A stretch of DNA of 64,000 bases from assembly GCA_951799425.1 (NCBI GenBank), contig OX637391.1:54969069-55033068 (forward strand). The letters are read 5' to 3'. Below the pieces are notes generated by a model. It worked only from the letters and a program-made list of their open reading frames with translations, ran no database searches and was not told where the DNA came from. Both the position numbers and the translations under genes were made by a program. Positions within the stretch are counted from its first letter, which is position 1. Each line of letters begins with the position of its first letter. The stretch is from Ilex aquifolium (taxonomy: Eukaryota > Streptophyta > Magnoliopsida > Aquifoliales > Aquifoliaceae). Below are positions 1 to 10,211 of this stretch, piece after piece.

Positions 1-280
1 AAACAGAAAGGCTCAAGCAAAATGGTCCGAAATCGCAGAGAGAATGGAGACGAGGAGCAGCGAGGAAGATGAACAGTGTAGAAAGACGGTTCAGGTAGCC
101 ATTTGGGTCTTTAAAGCTTGAGGGACGTGGGTAAAGACATGCGCGGGAATCAAGGAAAGACATGATTGCTATAAACCGTCAAAAATCCTAAAGCCACATG
201 CTGGCCACGTGCGGGTCTAATTCAGTTCGTGTAGATCAGCCCCTGCCTAGGCTAACCTAAGGCAAGGGCTGGGGGGCAAC
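1..280 (+). mobile_element. 3' internal end of a Tat-type gypsy element cut by the window edge
   Basis: This stretch matches the last ~270 bases of internal sequence of the element at 9463-28011 (compare 27060-27325): same order of short blocks and the same ending, a polypurine tract at about 264-280 (AAGGGCTGGGGGGCAAC) directly before an LTR. The rest of the element lies to the left of the window. No coding sequence can be supported here; in the related element this stretch is the upstream region of an opposite-strand gene. Confidence 0.8.
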
Positions 281-994
281 TGATGATACCTGATATGAAC
301 AGACACGAGCTCAGAAAATGAGCTCGGGTCGGGAGCTCAGACAGAAGAGGCAGAGCTCATCTGGCATTGGCCAGAGCTCATCTAGTCAGCACTAAAGAGC
401 TCCCAGCTGAGGACACGAGTTAAGGAATGATGAAAGGACAGCAAGGTAACTACGGGTATCACTAAAAGGAAAGTAGAACCATTCCAAGGCATAAGACCCG
501 TAATCAACCACGATCCCCTCCTAAAGCTAAGGAGAATCCCACGAAAGAAGGCAAAGAACTCTCCGTTTGAAGCCAGCCATATGGAGTTTAGGTAACTCCG
601 GAATTATGGAGGAAGATAGGGCACGATCCCTTCGATATAGGAGGTAATTCCGTGTTAGAGGTAAGGATGAGGCCATAAAAAAGGAGGGCAACCTCCATGG
701 CAAAGGAGGGAGATTTTCTGAAACCCTAGTTCCCTGAGTATTCGACTGTAACACCTTCAATTCATCAATAAAGAGACAGGAGCAAGAGCCTCCATTAGAG
801 AGTGGACTAGCCGAGCTCATCAGCCGGTGAACCACTATATTTCTATTGTATTTCACACATTACACACGACTAATTAGAGCTGTCATTCCCCACTTCACGA
901 ACCTTGTAGCTCAGATGCCATATTAGTCCCCATGCAAACTGCTCACGCCAATTAATCTGGTCCCTTAGCTCGTATCCGAAGGTTTACGCCATCA
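281..994 (+). repeat. 3' LTR of the left-edge Tat element
   Basis: The 714-bp LTR begins TGATGATACC and ends ACGCCATCA, directly after the polypurine tract. It is related along its length to the LTRs at 9463 and 27326 and to the reversed solo LTR at 51461-52173. It is rich in the word GAGCTC. The five bases after it are AAAAG; the matching copy would lie left of the window, so a target duplication cannot be checked. Confidence 0.85.
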
Positions 995-1967
995 AAAAGC
1001 ATAATTCTAGACCATAGGCCAGAGCCAGATGATTTACCCATAGGTTGGGCTCAACCCAAGGCCGACCCTAGGCATATGCGACGAAGCCTGCCGCCTAGGG
1101 CTCCAAACGGATAGAATTTATAAGTTTGATTACAACTTTAATACATTTGAGTGATAAAAACAAGTGAACGTAGTATACCCTTCAAATAAACAGGTCAATA
1201 TAAATCTATTGAATATAGTCTATATGCGGTACAAATCTAATTATATAAAATTGTAAATGAAGTGGATATCTGTTGAGTAAATTTTATCACGACATATCTA
1301 AATGACTGTCTTTATATTACTTTTGTTTATAAAGTCGTTATCTATTACCTAATATTATGGATTGGATTTTTTGATTAACTATTTTTTAACATACAAGAAA
1401 CACACAAAATGACTAGAAAACATAATGCGTAGCAGTAACTTACCATTCAAAAATTCTACTAACCTCCGTTTTATGAAAACCAAATTTGGTGCATTAATAA
1501 ATTTAAATTTTTTTATATTGTATTGATAAGACACTTAATTATATTATATTTTGGTCTTCAATTTCAACTTCTACTAATAAACTTTTTATTCATAATTTTT
1601 TTAATACAAAAATTGAATTAATATTTTTATATCTCAAAAATAAGAAAAATAAATTCCAAATGAATATGTATTATTTTTTAATAATTATTTAGTTATATCC
1701 ATATTATTATCCTATAAAATATTAGGGCCTCCAGTTATGTCAAGTTACCCCTGGCACAACCCAACTGTTAATATTACTGGTTTGGTTTGCATCTAAAAAA
1801 AAATATTCAAAAATTATTTTTGGGAAGAGTTTTAAAAAATTATTTTGGTATTTTTTGTATAGTATAACTTGTTTGGTTATATGATTCTAAAAACAGTTCT
1901 ACATAATAGAAAATATTAAAACTTGTTTAGACAGTAACTCAAAAAATAATGAAAATAGAAATGTAAT
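995..1967. other. AT-rich spacer with repeat remnants
   Basis: No gene is supported. From about 1066 to 1735 the sequence looks like a decayed dispersed repeat: it opens with a GC-rich block holding CCTAGGCATATGCGACGAAG, continues as long AT-rich sequence and closes at TTAGGGCCTCC. The class of this repeat is unclear. The last ~190 bases belong to an element interrupted by the retrotransposon at 1968. Confidence 0.4.
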
Positions 1968-2530
1968 TGATGGGTCAAGCCCAAATGGTCCAATCTATAT
2001 AAAAAGCCCAAATCCCCATTTGAGGAGCCCAACTTCATTTAAGATCCACCAAGCCCAATCAGGCTCCATGCCTAGCCACGTCATCAAGGGGAGAGCAGAG
2101 GAGCATCACCTGCACAGCGGAAGGAAATGGTCCACCCTCACCTTATCTTTGACCGCATCTCATGGAAGCTCCTCAACCACCTCGCCCGTTGAGGGTAAGT
2201 CGTGAGCTCCACCGAAATGCTTGCTAAGTTGCTGAAGAGTAGCCCAACTTGTTAGGGGACCCCTATAAATTGTAAGCCCCACCAACACTTGGGGGACATG
2301 ACACTTACCTGAGCACGACTCTCCCTCTTCTCTCTCAAAGCTTGTAAACTCTGCTCCCCGCTCCCTTCAGTTAATAAAAGCTCCCCGGCAACCAAAGCCA
2401 TTCAAGAGTGGACGTAGGTCACGTTGACCGAACCACTATAAATTCTGCCTCTTCCTATTCCCTACTATTTTACTGCATTTATTAATTACACTTAACAGGT
2501 GGTGTGCAAAGCCATTTTTGTGCATCATCA
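1968..2530 (+). repeat. 5' LTR of the gag-only element, followed by the primer-binding site
   Basis: The LTR opens TGATGGGTCA and closes GCATCATCA. A TATA-like CCCTATAAATTG lies near 2262-2273. The primer-binding site follows after three bases. Read on the other strand, this LTR is homologous to the LTRs at 62267-62821, 33567-34468 and 44871-45786 (shared TGATGATGCACAAAA end and a 'tagtggttcggtc' block). Confidence 0.92.
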
Positions 2531-2598
2531 GTTTGGCGCCGTCTGTGGGAAATCGACAGAATTCTCATTCCTAAACACATTCCATTTTTACTAAAACA

Positions 2599-3765
2599 AT
2601 GACGATCACTACCAGATCCATGAACCAGCATGAAGACAATCCTCCACGAGAGGAGGAGGTTCCTCCGCCTGCCAACTATGTGCCAAATGCTCAAGCTCCA
2701 AATCCTCAACAAATGTTGGAGACCATGCAGCAACTGGTGGCCCAAAACCAGCAGATGCTACAACTTATGCTTGCCGGACGAGGAGGGGCACAACTTGGCG
2801 AAGCACAACTCGGCAGAGCACAGCTTGGAGGAGCTCCACGTCCTGGGGGTCAAGGAGCTCCACGCCCTGCTGCTCCACATCTAGGAGCCCCCGTAGGGCT
2901 GGGCGCCCCATTTGGGGTCCCCCTGGGCGCCCCACACAGGGAAGCTCATCATGAGGGACTTCCACCTCCTCCTTCTCTTGCTTCCCATGGAGAGGACACT
3001 CCTCTCCAAGAGGACGAAGGCGAAAACCAAAGCGTGGAGCATGGGAGTCACTTTCATGACCATCCCAGAGGAGCTCCCAACCTTTGGGATGAGAAAATCA
3101 AGGAAGTGCAAAAGCAACTAGGTGACGTCTTCAATGCCATGAAGGCACAAGGACCAGAAACAGTGGACTATCTTGTGCGGCGAACAGACACGCCTTTCAA
3201 ACCTGACGTGGTGAACTACCCCCTCCCTCAGAAGTTCAAAATGTCATCCGTGGAAACCTTTGACGGAACGAAGGATCCACTAGACCACCTCGACACCTAT
3301 AAAACTCTGATGCAGCTGCACAACGTCTCCGACGAAATCATGTGCAGAGCGTTCCCAACTACCTTGAAAGGATCAGCGCGACAATGGTTCACCAATCTTA
3401 CCCCGGCCTCCATAGGCTCCTTCGCCGAACTGAGCAGATCCTTTGTGACACAATTCATTGGTGGATGCCGCCAGCAGAAGCCTATCACCCATCTGCTCAG
3501 CATAAAGCAGGACCAAGATGAGAGCCTGAGGAGCTACCTCACTCGTTTTAACGAGGAGGTACTTCAGGTTGATGAACCCGACGACAAAGTGACGATGACC
3601 GCCTTCCTGGGAGGCCTCCGATCATCGAGCTTCCTTTTCTCCGTGATGAAGCGACAACCAAAGAGCATGCCAGAACTATTGGCAAAAGCTCAAAAATATA
3701 TGAATGCTGAGGAAATCAACAAGTCTAGGCGAGGTGAATCATCTCGCGGATCGTCAAAAGATTGA
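2599..3765 (+). CDS. gag: Shortened retrotransposon gag polyprotein (388 aa)
   Basis: Encodes the capsid-type protein that packages retroelement RNA. The N-terminus MTITTRSMNQ matches the start of the gag at 44818 (MAITTRSRSH). Residues ~55-115 are a Gly/Ala/Pro-rich repeat (GAQLG, GAPFG). The retrotransposon gag domain spans about 195-370 and holds YLVRRTDTPF, FDGTKDPLDHL and LKGSARQWF. It ends shortly after ESSRGSSKD, just past the point where the autonomous relative carries on into a basic linker, a zinc-knuckle-like CxYH..GHxTDDC block and the protease; all of that is missing. ATG at 2599 lies 49 bases after the primer-binding site. A short gag may still co-assemble with a partner's gag; that is inference. 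Confidence 0.9.
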   Translation: MTITTRSMNQHEDNPPREEEVPPPANYVPNAQAPNPQQMLETMQQLVAQNQQMLQLMLAGRGGAQLGEAQLGRAQLGGAPRPGGQGAPRPAAPHLGAPVGLGAPFGVPLGAPHREAHHEGLPPPPSLASHGEDTPLQEDEGENQSVEHGSHFHDHPRGAPNLWDEKIKEVQKQLGDVFNAMKAQGPETVDYLVRRTDTPFKPDVVNYPLPQKFKMSSVETFDGTKDPLDHLDTYKTLMQLHNVSDEIMCRAFPTTLKGSARQWFTNLTPASIGSFAELSRSFVTQFIGGCRQQKPITHLLSIKQDQDESLRSYLTRFNEEVLQVDEPDDKVTMTAFLGGLRSSSFLFSVMKRQPKSMPELLAKAQKYMNAEEINKSRRGESSRGSSKD

Positions 3766-4165
3766 CCTGCCTCTGCACTGCTCTTAAGCAGACAGCCTAC
3801 CTCTGCATTGTTCTCAAACAAGCAGCCTAACTCCAGCTTAGCGGCTCTCTCGCGGGTCGCCAAAAAAGCTTGGCCTCTGCACTGTTCTCAAACAGGCAGC
3901 CTATTACCTCTGCACTGCTCTTAAGCAAGCAGCCCACCTACCTCTGCACTGTTCTCAAACAGGCAGTCTATTACCTCTGCACTGCTCTTAAGCATGCAGC
4001 CCACCTACCTCTGCACTGTTCTCAAACAGGCAGCCTATACCTCAAGCTTAAAGACTCTCTCATGGGTCGCCAAAAGCTCGGTCTCAAGAGGCACAGCTCT
4101 CTCATGAGTAACTTCCAAAAGCTCGGTCTCAAGAGGCACAGCTCTCTCATGAGTAACTTCAAACT
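3766..4165 (+). repeat. Tandem repeats after gag (two arrays)
   Basis: From 3770 to about 4040 a unit of roughly 65-75 bp recurs imperfectly, built on CTCTGCACTG plus TTCTCAAACAGGCAG or CTCTTAAGCAAGCAG. From about 4075 to 4165 a second unit of ~45 bp (AAGCTCGGTCTCAAGAGG through ATGAGTAACTTC) occurs twice. Small open frames here simply follow the periodicity. Confidence 0.75.
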
Positions 4166-4378
4166 CTGTCTTTGCTCTCGCGCAAACAACCTATCTCTCT
4201 CCAGGTAATCACGTTAAATATTTTGATGTTTAGAATAACATTATTTTTGTCATCTCTAGGCAGGATCTTGAAACTTAGGTCATCTGTAACCCAAGGGACT
4301 ACATTAGATCAGCGTACCCAGCTGTCTGGCCCCCTTTGTCAGCTGCCCTGGTCGCCCAGATCAACCTTTGCACTCCCC

Positions 4379-4660
4379 TCTACGTAGGCCTCCTCTCCCC
4401 AAAATGCCACCACGTAGGCCTCCTCTCCCCAAAATGCCACCTACTACAGTGGAGCTCGACCAAGGGAGCTCGCCAAGTCCCAGACTCACCCAAGCTCCCC
4501 AAAAAGGCCTCATGCTCGCCAAAGCTCCGAAGGCAGCCCTAGGCTCGCCCAAATGAGCCAAATGTAGAGGTGCAGACCCCCTCTGCTCACCCAAATGAGC
4601 CAAAGAGAGGTGCAGACCCCCTTTGCTCACCCAAATGAGCCAAAGAGATTAGCAGACCCC
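4379..4660 (+). repeat. Two more tandem arrays in the gag-only element
   Basis: At about 4381-4441 a 29-bp unit (ACGTAGGCCTCCTCTCCCC plus AAAATGCCAC) is present twice. At about 4545-4650 a ~39-bp unit with CCCAAATGAGCCAAA and GCAGACCCCC occurs three times. The blocks between arrays (4170-4380, 4660-5450) show no recognisable coding sequence; 5200-5340 is AT-rich with a short inverted repeat ACTGCC..GGCAGT. Confidence 0.7.
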
Positions 4661-5449
4661 CCAGGTTTGCCCAAGGCAGCCCCGGCTCGCCCAAGACAGC
4701 CCCAGTGCCTGCCTATCTGAAATCCCAGGGGCCACAGACCTCCAAAGCCCCTCGTCGACCAAAATCAAGTCAAAGCATGACAGCTATGTGGAGCTACAGT
4801 CCCCGTAGAAGACCGCACATGAGTCTCAACTCCTATAGCATACAAAGCTAGCACAGAAGTCTCAATCTGGAAAAGAATGGGGGCACCACCGGGACCCATC
4901 TCACGGGAAGCAGCCTGGAAATCGGACCTGGACCGAGAAGCATTGGGGGCATCAAACCTCATCATCTTGAGAAGAGAGAAGACACCACACCTAATTAGAG
5001 ACAAGGGCAAAGCAACAGGAGCTCCAGAAATTAGAGACAAGGGCAAAGCCATCCTAGTCTCCCTCTCTGGCAAATACCTAGAATGAAAATTCGTCGCCCA
5101 CGAATGCCTGACAGCTGCCTGCCAAAACACAGCTCTCCATCATCGTCGGTTTCACTAAATTGTGCTCAAAACTCAAATTCAGAGGGATAGAAGCATTTTT
5201 TGGGAAAAATTGTTGACCAAACTGCCTTTGGCAGTTTGTATGTTGTAGATTTCGAAAAAATACCCGAATTCAAAAAAAAATTCGCCTCAAACGGACTCCG
5301 GAGCGCAAAGATATGGTCGTTCAAAGTTTTACCGACATATTATGATTTTATGATACTTTAGCTCGCCCAAGCAGCCTCGCCAGCAGCCAGGCGCCCAGGC
5401 AGCCTCCACGCTGCTCCCTGGGTTGATTTCCTGCACTTTCTGTTGAAAA

Positions 5450-5825
5450 AATGTTGTGCCCAGTGCTCGTAAGCTGCCCAGGACAGCAGAATCTGCGCTG
5501 TCCAGCGCGTCTGAGCTGTCCAGGACAGCAGAAACATCATCCAAGCTGCTGCCCAGCGCTCCTGAGCTGTCCAGGACAGCAGTACCAGCGCCTAGGCTGC
5601 TGCCCAGCGCGCCTAGGCTGTCCAGGACAGCAGAACCAGCGCCCAGGCAGCTGCCCAGCGCGCCAGAACTGCCCAGACCAGCGCTGATCAGCGCCTTTGC
5701 TGCGCGCTCAGGCTGTCCAGCTCTCCTCCCTGCATGCCCAAACTGTCCAGCTCTCCTCCTTGCACACCCAGGCTGTCCAGAACAGCTTTTCGGGCGCCTA
5801 AACTACCCAGGACAGCACCTAAGGG
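5450..5825. repeat. CAGCGC / CTGTCCAGGACAGCAG repeat array
   Basis: The palindrome-like block CTGTCCAGGACAGCAG recurs about every 35-60 bp with changing GC-rich fillers (CCAGCGCCCAGG, CCCAGCGCGCC). On the minus strand it reads as GGCGCTG..GTCCTGGACAG. That resembles repeats in the opposite-strand frame at 63520-63600 (GTCCAAGACAGC next to GGGCGCTAA). The array is probably the decayed repetitive N-terminal part of the opposite-strand gene, not a separate gene. Confidence 0.6.
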
Positions 5826-5881
5826 GACGCCCACCACCTCCACCGCGGGCTGCTGGCGCGCACCAATGACCGCGGCTACCT

Positions 5882-5947
5882 CTATCTTTTCCCTGCAACC
5901 TCTATCATTTCAATGGAGTTTTGCACATCCCTTTCCTCAATCGACAT
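5882..5947 (-). pseudogene. Relic of the start of the opposite-strand retroelement gene
   Basis: On the minus strand an ATG at 5947 opens a frame (MSIEERDVQNSIEMIEVAGK) that stops after 21 codons. Its DNA is plainly homologous to the beginning of the long frame at 63175 (MSNEEDGRQSSIGMVE). The distance from the polypurine tract is also comparable. The related element has a TATAAATAG box upstream; here the matching place reads TTTTTAAAA. The gag-only element thus descends from one that carried this gene and has lost it. Confidence 0.6.
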
Positions 5948-6106
5948 TGTCCTTTTAAAAATCCTAGCAAAAGTGGAAAAAACTTGGAGTATGCACCAAA
6001 GCAAAAATGCATCTAGCAGGGGAAGTCTCCACCACCTGAAACTCAAGATGTAAACTAATGCACCATTCTCCAAAGTTTCCTTGGACAATGAGCATTGGGG
6101 GGCAAA

Positions 6107-6669
6107 TGATGGGTCAAGCCCAAATGGTCCAATCTATATAAAAAGCCCAAATCCCCATTTGAGGAGCCCAACTTCATTTAAGATCCACCAAGCCCAATCA
6201 GGCTCCATGCCTAGCCACGTCATCAAGGGGAGAGCAGAGGAGCATCACCTGCACAGCGGAAGGAAATGGTCCACCCTCACCTTATCTTTGACCGCATCTC
6301 ATGGAAGCTCCTCAACCACCTCGCCCGTTGAGGGTAAGTCGTGAGCTCCACCGAAATGCTTGCTAAGTTGCTGAAGAGTAGCCCAACTTGTTAGGGGACC
6401 CCTATAAATTGTAAGCCCCACCAACACTTGGGGGACATGACACTTACCTGAGCACGACTCTCCCTCTTCTCTCTCAAAGCTTGTAAACTCTGCTCCCCGC
6501 TCCCTTCAGTTAATAAAAGCTCCCCGGCAACCAAAGCCATTCAAGAGTGGACGTAGGTCACGTTGACCGAACCACTATAAATTCTGCCTCTTCCTATTCC
6601 CTACTATTTTACTGCATTTATTAATTACACTTAACAGGTGGTGTGCAAAGCCATTTTTGTGCATCATCA
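6107..6669 (+). repeat. 3' LTR of the gag-only element
   Basis: 563 bp, apparently identical to 1968-2530. The polypurine tract GCATTGGGGGGCAAA ends at 6106. After the LTR comes the GTAAT copy of the target duplication. Confidence 0.93.
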
Positions 6670-6991
6670 GTAATAGTAGCAGATGTTGTGGTAGTGGTAT
6701 TTTCTAAATTCTAAAAACTATTTTCCAAAACTTAAAAATAAGTTTTGAGATACAAATCAAACATGAACTAAAAATATATATTGAGTGAAACTCCACTAGT
6801 CTTCCATGGGAAAAAATCATCCACCATAAAAAAATAATGATAAAATCCTCAATCTTTATTTTTTTTCTATGGTGGATGATGTTATACAAAAGCTTTCCTA
6901 ATTTTTTTTTTTTAAATTCTCACATAAAATCAATCGCCACAAACAAGTGTTCATTTTCCAGCATAAACCATGTAAAAAGACAAGACAACCA
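6670..6991. other. 3' flank of the UGT gene with a small hairpin
   Basis: AT-rich, no gene. A perfect 13-bp inverted repeat ATCATCCACCATA (6816-6828) and TATGGTGGATGAT (6868-6880) brackets a 39-bp AT-rich loop. It lies just past the UGT stop codon and could be part of its 3' UTR. Confidence 0.5.
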
Positions 6992-9078
6992 TTAGCCATG
7001 AGTAGCTCGAGCGCCCATCAATTCTATGTCCTTAATCAAACGGTCCAAATTGCAGTACGATGATCCACCTTCACCCAAGCTTCGTCTTGCTAATTTAGCC
7101 ATCTGATCCGCAGATCTCTGAAACTCCTCCTTCCTCACCTCCATCAATTCCTTCACCATCTTCTCAACAATCACTCTATCACAAGTATCTTTCATGTCCA
7201 ACCCAAGCTTCCACACCTCACCCACAAACCTACTGTTCACCTGTTGGTCAAGAAAGTACGGCCAACATATCATCGGAACTCCGGCAGCTACGCTCTCCAA
7301 TGTCGAGTTCCACCCACTGTGTGTCAAGAACCCACCAACAGATGGGTGTGCCAACACCTCTTCTTGAGGTGCCCAACCCACAATACAGCCCCTCTCTTTC
7401 GTTCCATCTGAGATTTCCGCCGGAATCTGACTCTCCCAGTCCTTTCCGGCAATAGAATCCGGCCGAATGACCCAGAGGAATGGTTTCCCACTATTCACTA
7501 AACCGTGCCAAAACTCCATGAGTTGGTCTTTAGTCATGACCGCAATGCTTCCAAAGCTTACATAGATCACTGATTTCAATGGTTTTGAGTCGAGCCAAGT
7601 GATGCAACTCCGATCTTCTTCCCATAAACTGTTTGAAGATGTTGAGTATGAAGTTGTTGCTGATCTGAGTTTGCTCTTCAGGTGGGTATGGAGGGGTCCG
7701 ATGGTGTAGAGATTTGGACAGAGAGAACGTATGTGTGAGAGTAAGGGTCCTTCTAGGTCTTCAAATGTGTTGAGTATGAGTCCATAGGCTCTTGGGTTTT
7801 CTTGGCTCTCCGGCAGGTAGAGTTGCATATTTGGATCAGTCAGGTCACCGGAACGGCAGAAGCTCGGAAGGTCACGGCGCCGGAGAAAACCTTCCATGCC
7901 TGGTACACTTTTTATTGGTGTGTCCAAGTCATTCTCTATAACAAGCCGCAAATTACACTTGTTAGTACTTTGTAGTGCATAATATGCTAGATTAAAACAG
8001 TATTGAAGCCTTCAAGCTCTCAACTGATTCAAGCTTAAACGAGTTATATTCAATTGCTGCCACATGAAGTCCTACTCCATTAGAAAAATGGAACAATTAA
8101 AATTTTTCATTAATTAGAGTACCTGCCAAACTGCCAGTTGAAGTGTGAATGTCTAACGATTAGTCTAATGACTACCGCCTAATTGTTGAACTTCAAAGTT
8201 GCGGATTAGAACTACCGCCTAATTGTTGAACTTCAAAGTTGCGGATTAGAACTACCGCCTAATTGTTGAACTTCAAAGTTGCGGATTAGAACTATGTTGT
8301 TCCTTTCTCATGCAATAGTGTTTGGCAAAAAAAAAAAAAGTAGTGTTATATTTTGTTGAAAATATTTTATTTTGATTTGTATCATATTTAGTTTTAGTTG
8401 GAGGCACATGTATAATCCATTAACAAAAAATGTCAACTTTAATACCTACTTTTCTCTCAACCAAATTTACCATGTCTAAATTAAAATTTTACTTCATTCA
8501 CACCATAATAAAAACAAGTAAAAATAAGTAATTCTACAACAATTTAGATTGAGTTGTCAAAACTCACCTTTAAATGGAAGTTCTTCAGCTTCAATGAGTT
8601 TAGGCAGGCAGAAGCAAACCCAGAGGCAGCAAGCACTAATCGTACGGACATATATAATTGGAATTCCAATCTCTTCAGCAACATCACAAGTAAAACCCAT
8701 GATCCCATCTGCTATGATACACGTCAACGGCCGGCGAGTTTCAGAGCTCAGGCGACCGGAAGTCAGCATCTTTTTGAACAGAGGCTTGGTTATGGTCTTC
8801 AGAGAGTCAAACATCTCCATTATTCGAACACCAGAACGGGTATGATCATCGGAAAGGCCGTCGGAGATGGTTTCGAATCGGAAACCAGGGTAGTGTTCAA
8901 AGCGGGATTGAACACTGGTGTGACGGAGGAGGCGAGCGTAGATGTAGTCGGTGACGAGGAAGGTGACGTGGAAGCCGGCGAGGCAGAGAAGCTCGGCGAC
9001 TTTAAACATGGAGTTCACCGGGCCCTGCAACGGCAACGGGAAGATGAGCACATGAGGTGGGAGTGACATTTGATCCAT
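6992..9078 (-). CDS. Family-1 UDP-glycosyltransferase, UGT85/UGT709-like (484 aa, two exons)
   Basis: Would transfer sugar from a UDP-sugar to a small molecule in the cytosol; the closest remembered relatives are iridoid (7-deoxyloganetic acid) glucosyltransferases of the UGT709 type. Exon 1 runs 9078-8568 and ends AAAG before GTGAGT; exon 2 runs 7935-6992 after TTATAG. Together they make 485 codons with stop, the usual family length. I chose ATG 9078 (MDQMSLPPHVL) because family members start just before this block; an in-frame ATG at 9135 would add 19 residues. The PSPG sugar-donor box is complete (about residues 358-401, WAPQEEV to YFLDQQ). Asp124 of the catalytic pair is in place (IIADG). 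Residue 20, normally the catalytic His of QGHxxxM, is Pro (QGPVNSM, codon 9021-9019). The gene may therefore be catalytically impaired although otherwise open. Confidence 0.88.
8171..8290. repeat. Three perfect 40-bp tandem copies in the UGT intron
   Basis: The unit begins ACTACCGCCTAATTG and ends GCGGATTAGA. Copies 8171-8210, 8211-8250 and 8251-8290 are identical by eye. They lie in the 632-bp intron (7936-8567), so splice sites are not touched. Confidence 0.92.
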
Positions 9079-9462
9079 CACAGGCTCTGTTCCGAATGGT
9101 TTTTCTGTGATTTTTCTTGCCAGCGATTGGTACAAGTTAACTTCATTATCTGCAATTATAAGTACTTTTTTTGGATCTTAGTGGGTGTGAAACAATAGGG
9201 TATACTTTTTTGTTAAATATCATAATTAGGTCTTAAATTTTGTGTCTTATTTTAAAATAGTCTTCAAACTTTTAATTATCTCAATTTTGTTCTTCAACTA
9301 TCAATTTTATGTTCCTTCCAAAAAGAGGGAAAACTCTGAGCCCACACAGAATACATGCTTGGCACTGAGCACTATAGCAACGAACGGATTAGCCAAATAG
9401 CATATTACACATGTGCAGGTCAAAAAAAAAAAAAAAATATCCTTCCATAATTTTACCCTTCC
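9079..9462. other. UGT 5' flank up to the LTR element
   Basis: AT-rich sequence with a 16-17 bp poly-A run near 9422-9437. No gene is seen. The 18.5 kb retroelement begins only ~385 bp upstream of the chosen UGT start codon, so the native promoter is either short or displaced. Confidence 0.5.
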
Positions 9463-10148
9463 TGATGATACCTAAAATAAACTCCAAACATGAGCCCAGA
9501 TATAGAGCTCAGCTCAGGAGGTCAGGTGAAGGATTTTATAGCTCAGAGGCCTAGAGTCAGAGCTCCCTACAGATGAAACCGTAGCAAGGAGGGGAAGGAG
9601 ACAGCCGAATGATAGCAGGTACCGGCGGGATATCTAAGAAGCAAGAACCAAGGCACGAAACTCTCAACTCACCTCAATCCTCTCCAAGCATTAAGGGGGA
9701 TCCCACGATAGAAGGCAAAGATCTCGGGGTACAGACCGTTTGAAGCCAGCCATAGGGAGTTTAGGTAACTCCGAAATTGGAGAGTAAGATAGGGGAAGAT
9801 CCCTTCATTGTAGGAAGGGATCTCGGATTAGAGGTAAGCATGAGACTATAAAAAGAGAGTCACGAAGAACCCCAAGGGAGAGAGACAAAAAAAATTGTAA
9901 TACATTCAACTCGATCAATAAGAGAAAGAGGAGCTAGAGACTCCATTGCAGGGTGGATTAGCCGAGCTCAGGCCAGTGAACCACTATAACCCCGTTTGTG
10001 TTATCCCCCATTTCTTCCTTCCCCCAAAACGTCAATTGGCATTACTAGATTCGAGCCTGGTAGCTCAGATACTATACTTAGCTCCACACAGATCGTTCAT
10101 ACAAAATAATCCTGTTCCGTAGCTCATTCGCGTAGATTTACACTATCA
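9463..10148 (+). repeat. 5' LTR, followed by the primer-binding site
   Basis: 686 bp. A TATA box TATAAAAAG at 9847-9855 fits a start of transcription near 9880. The primer-binding site TGGCGCCGTCTGTGGG begins at 10152. It is the same in all Tat elements here and complements a tRNA 3' end (possibly tRNA-Arg, from memory). Confidence 0.93.
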
Positions 10149-10211
10149 GTTTGGCGCCGTCTGTGGGAACGACTATTCCTATTTACAAATAAGCTGATCT
10201 CTCAGTGACTG

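Larger units (their letters stand above)
1968..6669 (+). mobile_element. Non-autonomous (gag-only) Tat-type LTR retrotransposon, very young
   Basis: A complete 4,702-bp element with 563-bp LTRs (1968-2530 and 6107-6669) and a perfect target duplication GTAAT (1963-1967 and 6670-6674). The primer-binding site TGGCGCCGTCTGTGGG starts at 2534 and a polypurine tract (GCATTGGGGGGCAAA) precedes the 3' LTR. Inside are a shortened gag and several tandem-repeat blocks; there is no protease, reverse transcriptase, RNase H or integrase. By eye the LTRs are identical, so insertion was recent and proteins must have come from another element. The LTR and 3' end most resemble the element entering at 62267. 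Confidence 0.93.
1776..6766. mobile_element. Short DNA-transposon-like element split by the 1968-6669 retroelement
   Basis: With the retroelement removed, about 290 bp remain. The left end reads CTGGTTTGGTTTGCATCT and the right end, on the other strand, CATGTTTGATTTGTATCT (14 of 18 positions agree). Such GTTTGG-type inverted ends resemble those of the element at 25153-26558. I could not find a convincing target duplication, so class and exact ends are uncertain. Confidence 0.4.

Noticed and set aside
2020..2205. Short frame in the LTR (repeated at 6081-6344)
   Set aside because: Same LTR sequence twice; no similarity to a protein and it lies in the U3-like part.
5451..5869. 137-codon plus-strand frame in the gag-only element
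   Set aside because: It follows the CTGTCCAGGACAG repeat; all frames are open in such sequence. The minus-strand homology to the antisense gene explains it better.
8554..9066. 170-codon plus-strand frame opposite UGT exon 1
   Set aside because: Shadow of the real coding exon: the minus strand has a full UGT domain and valid splice sites.
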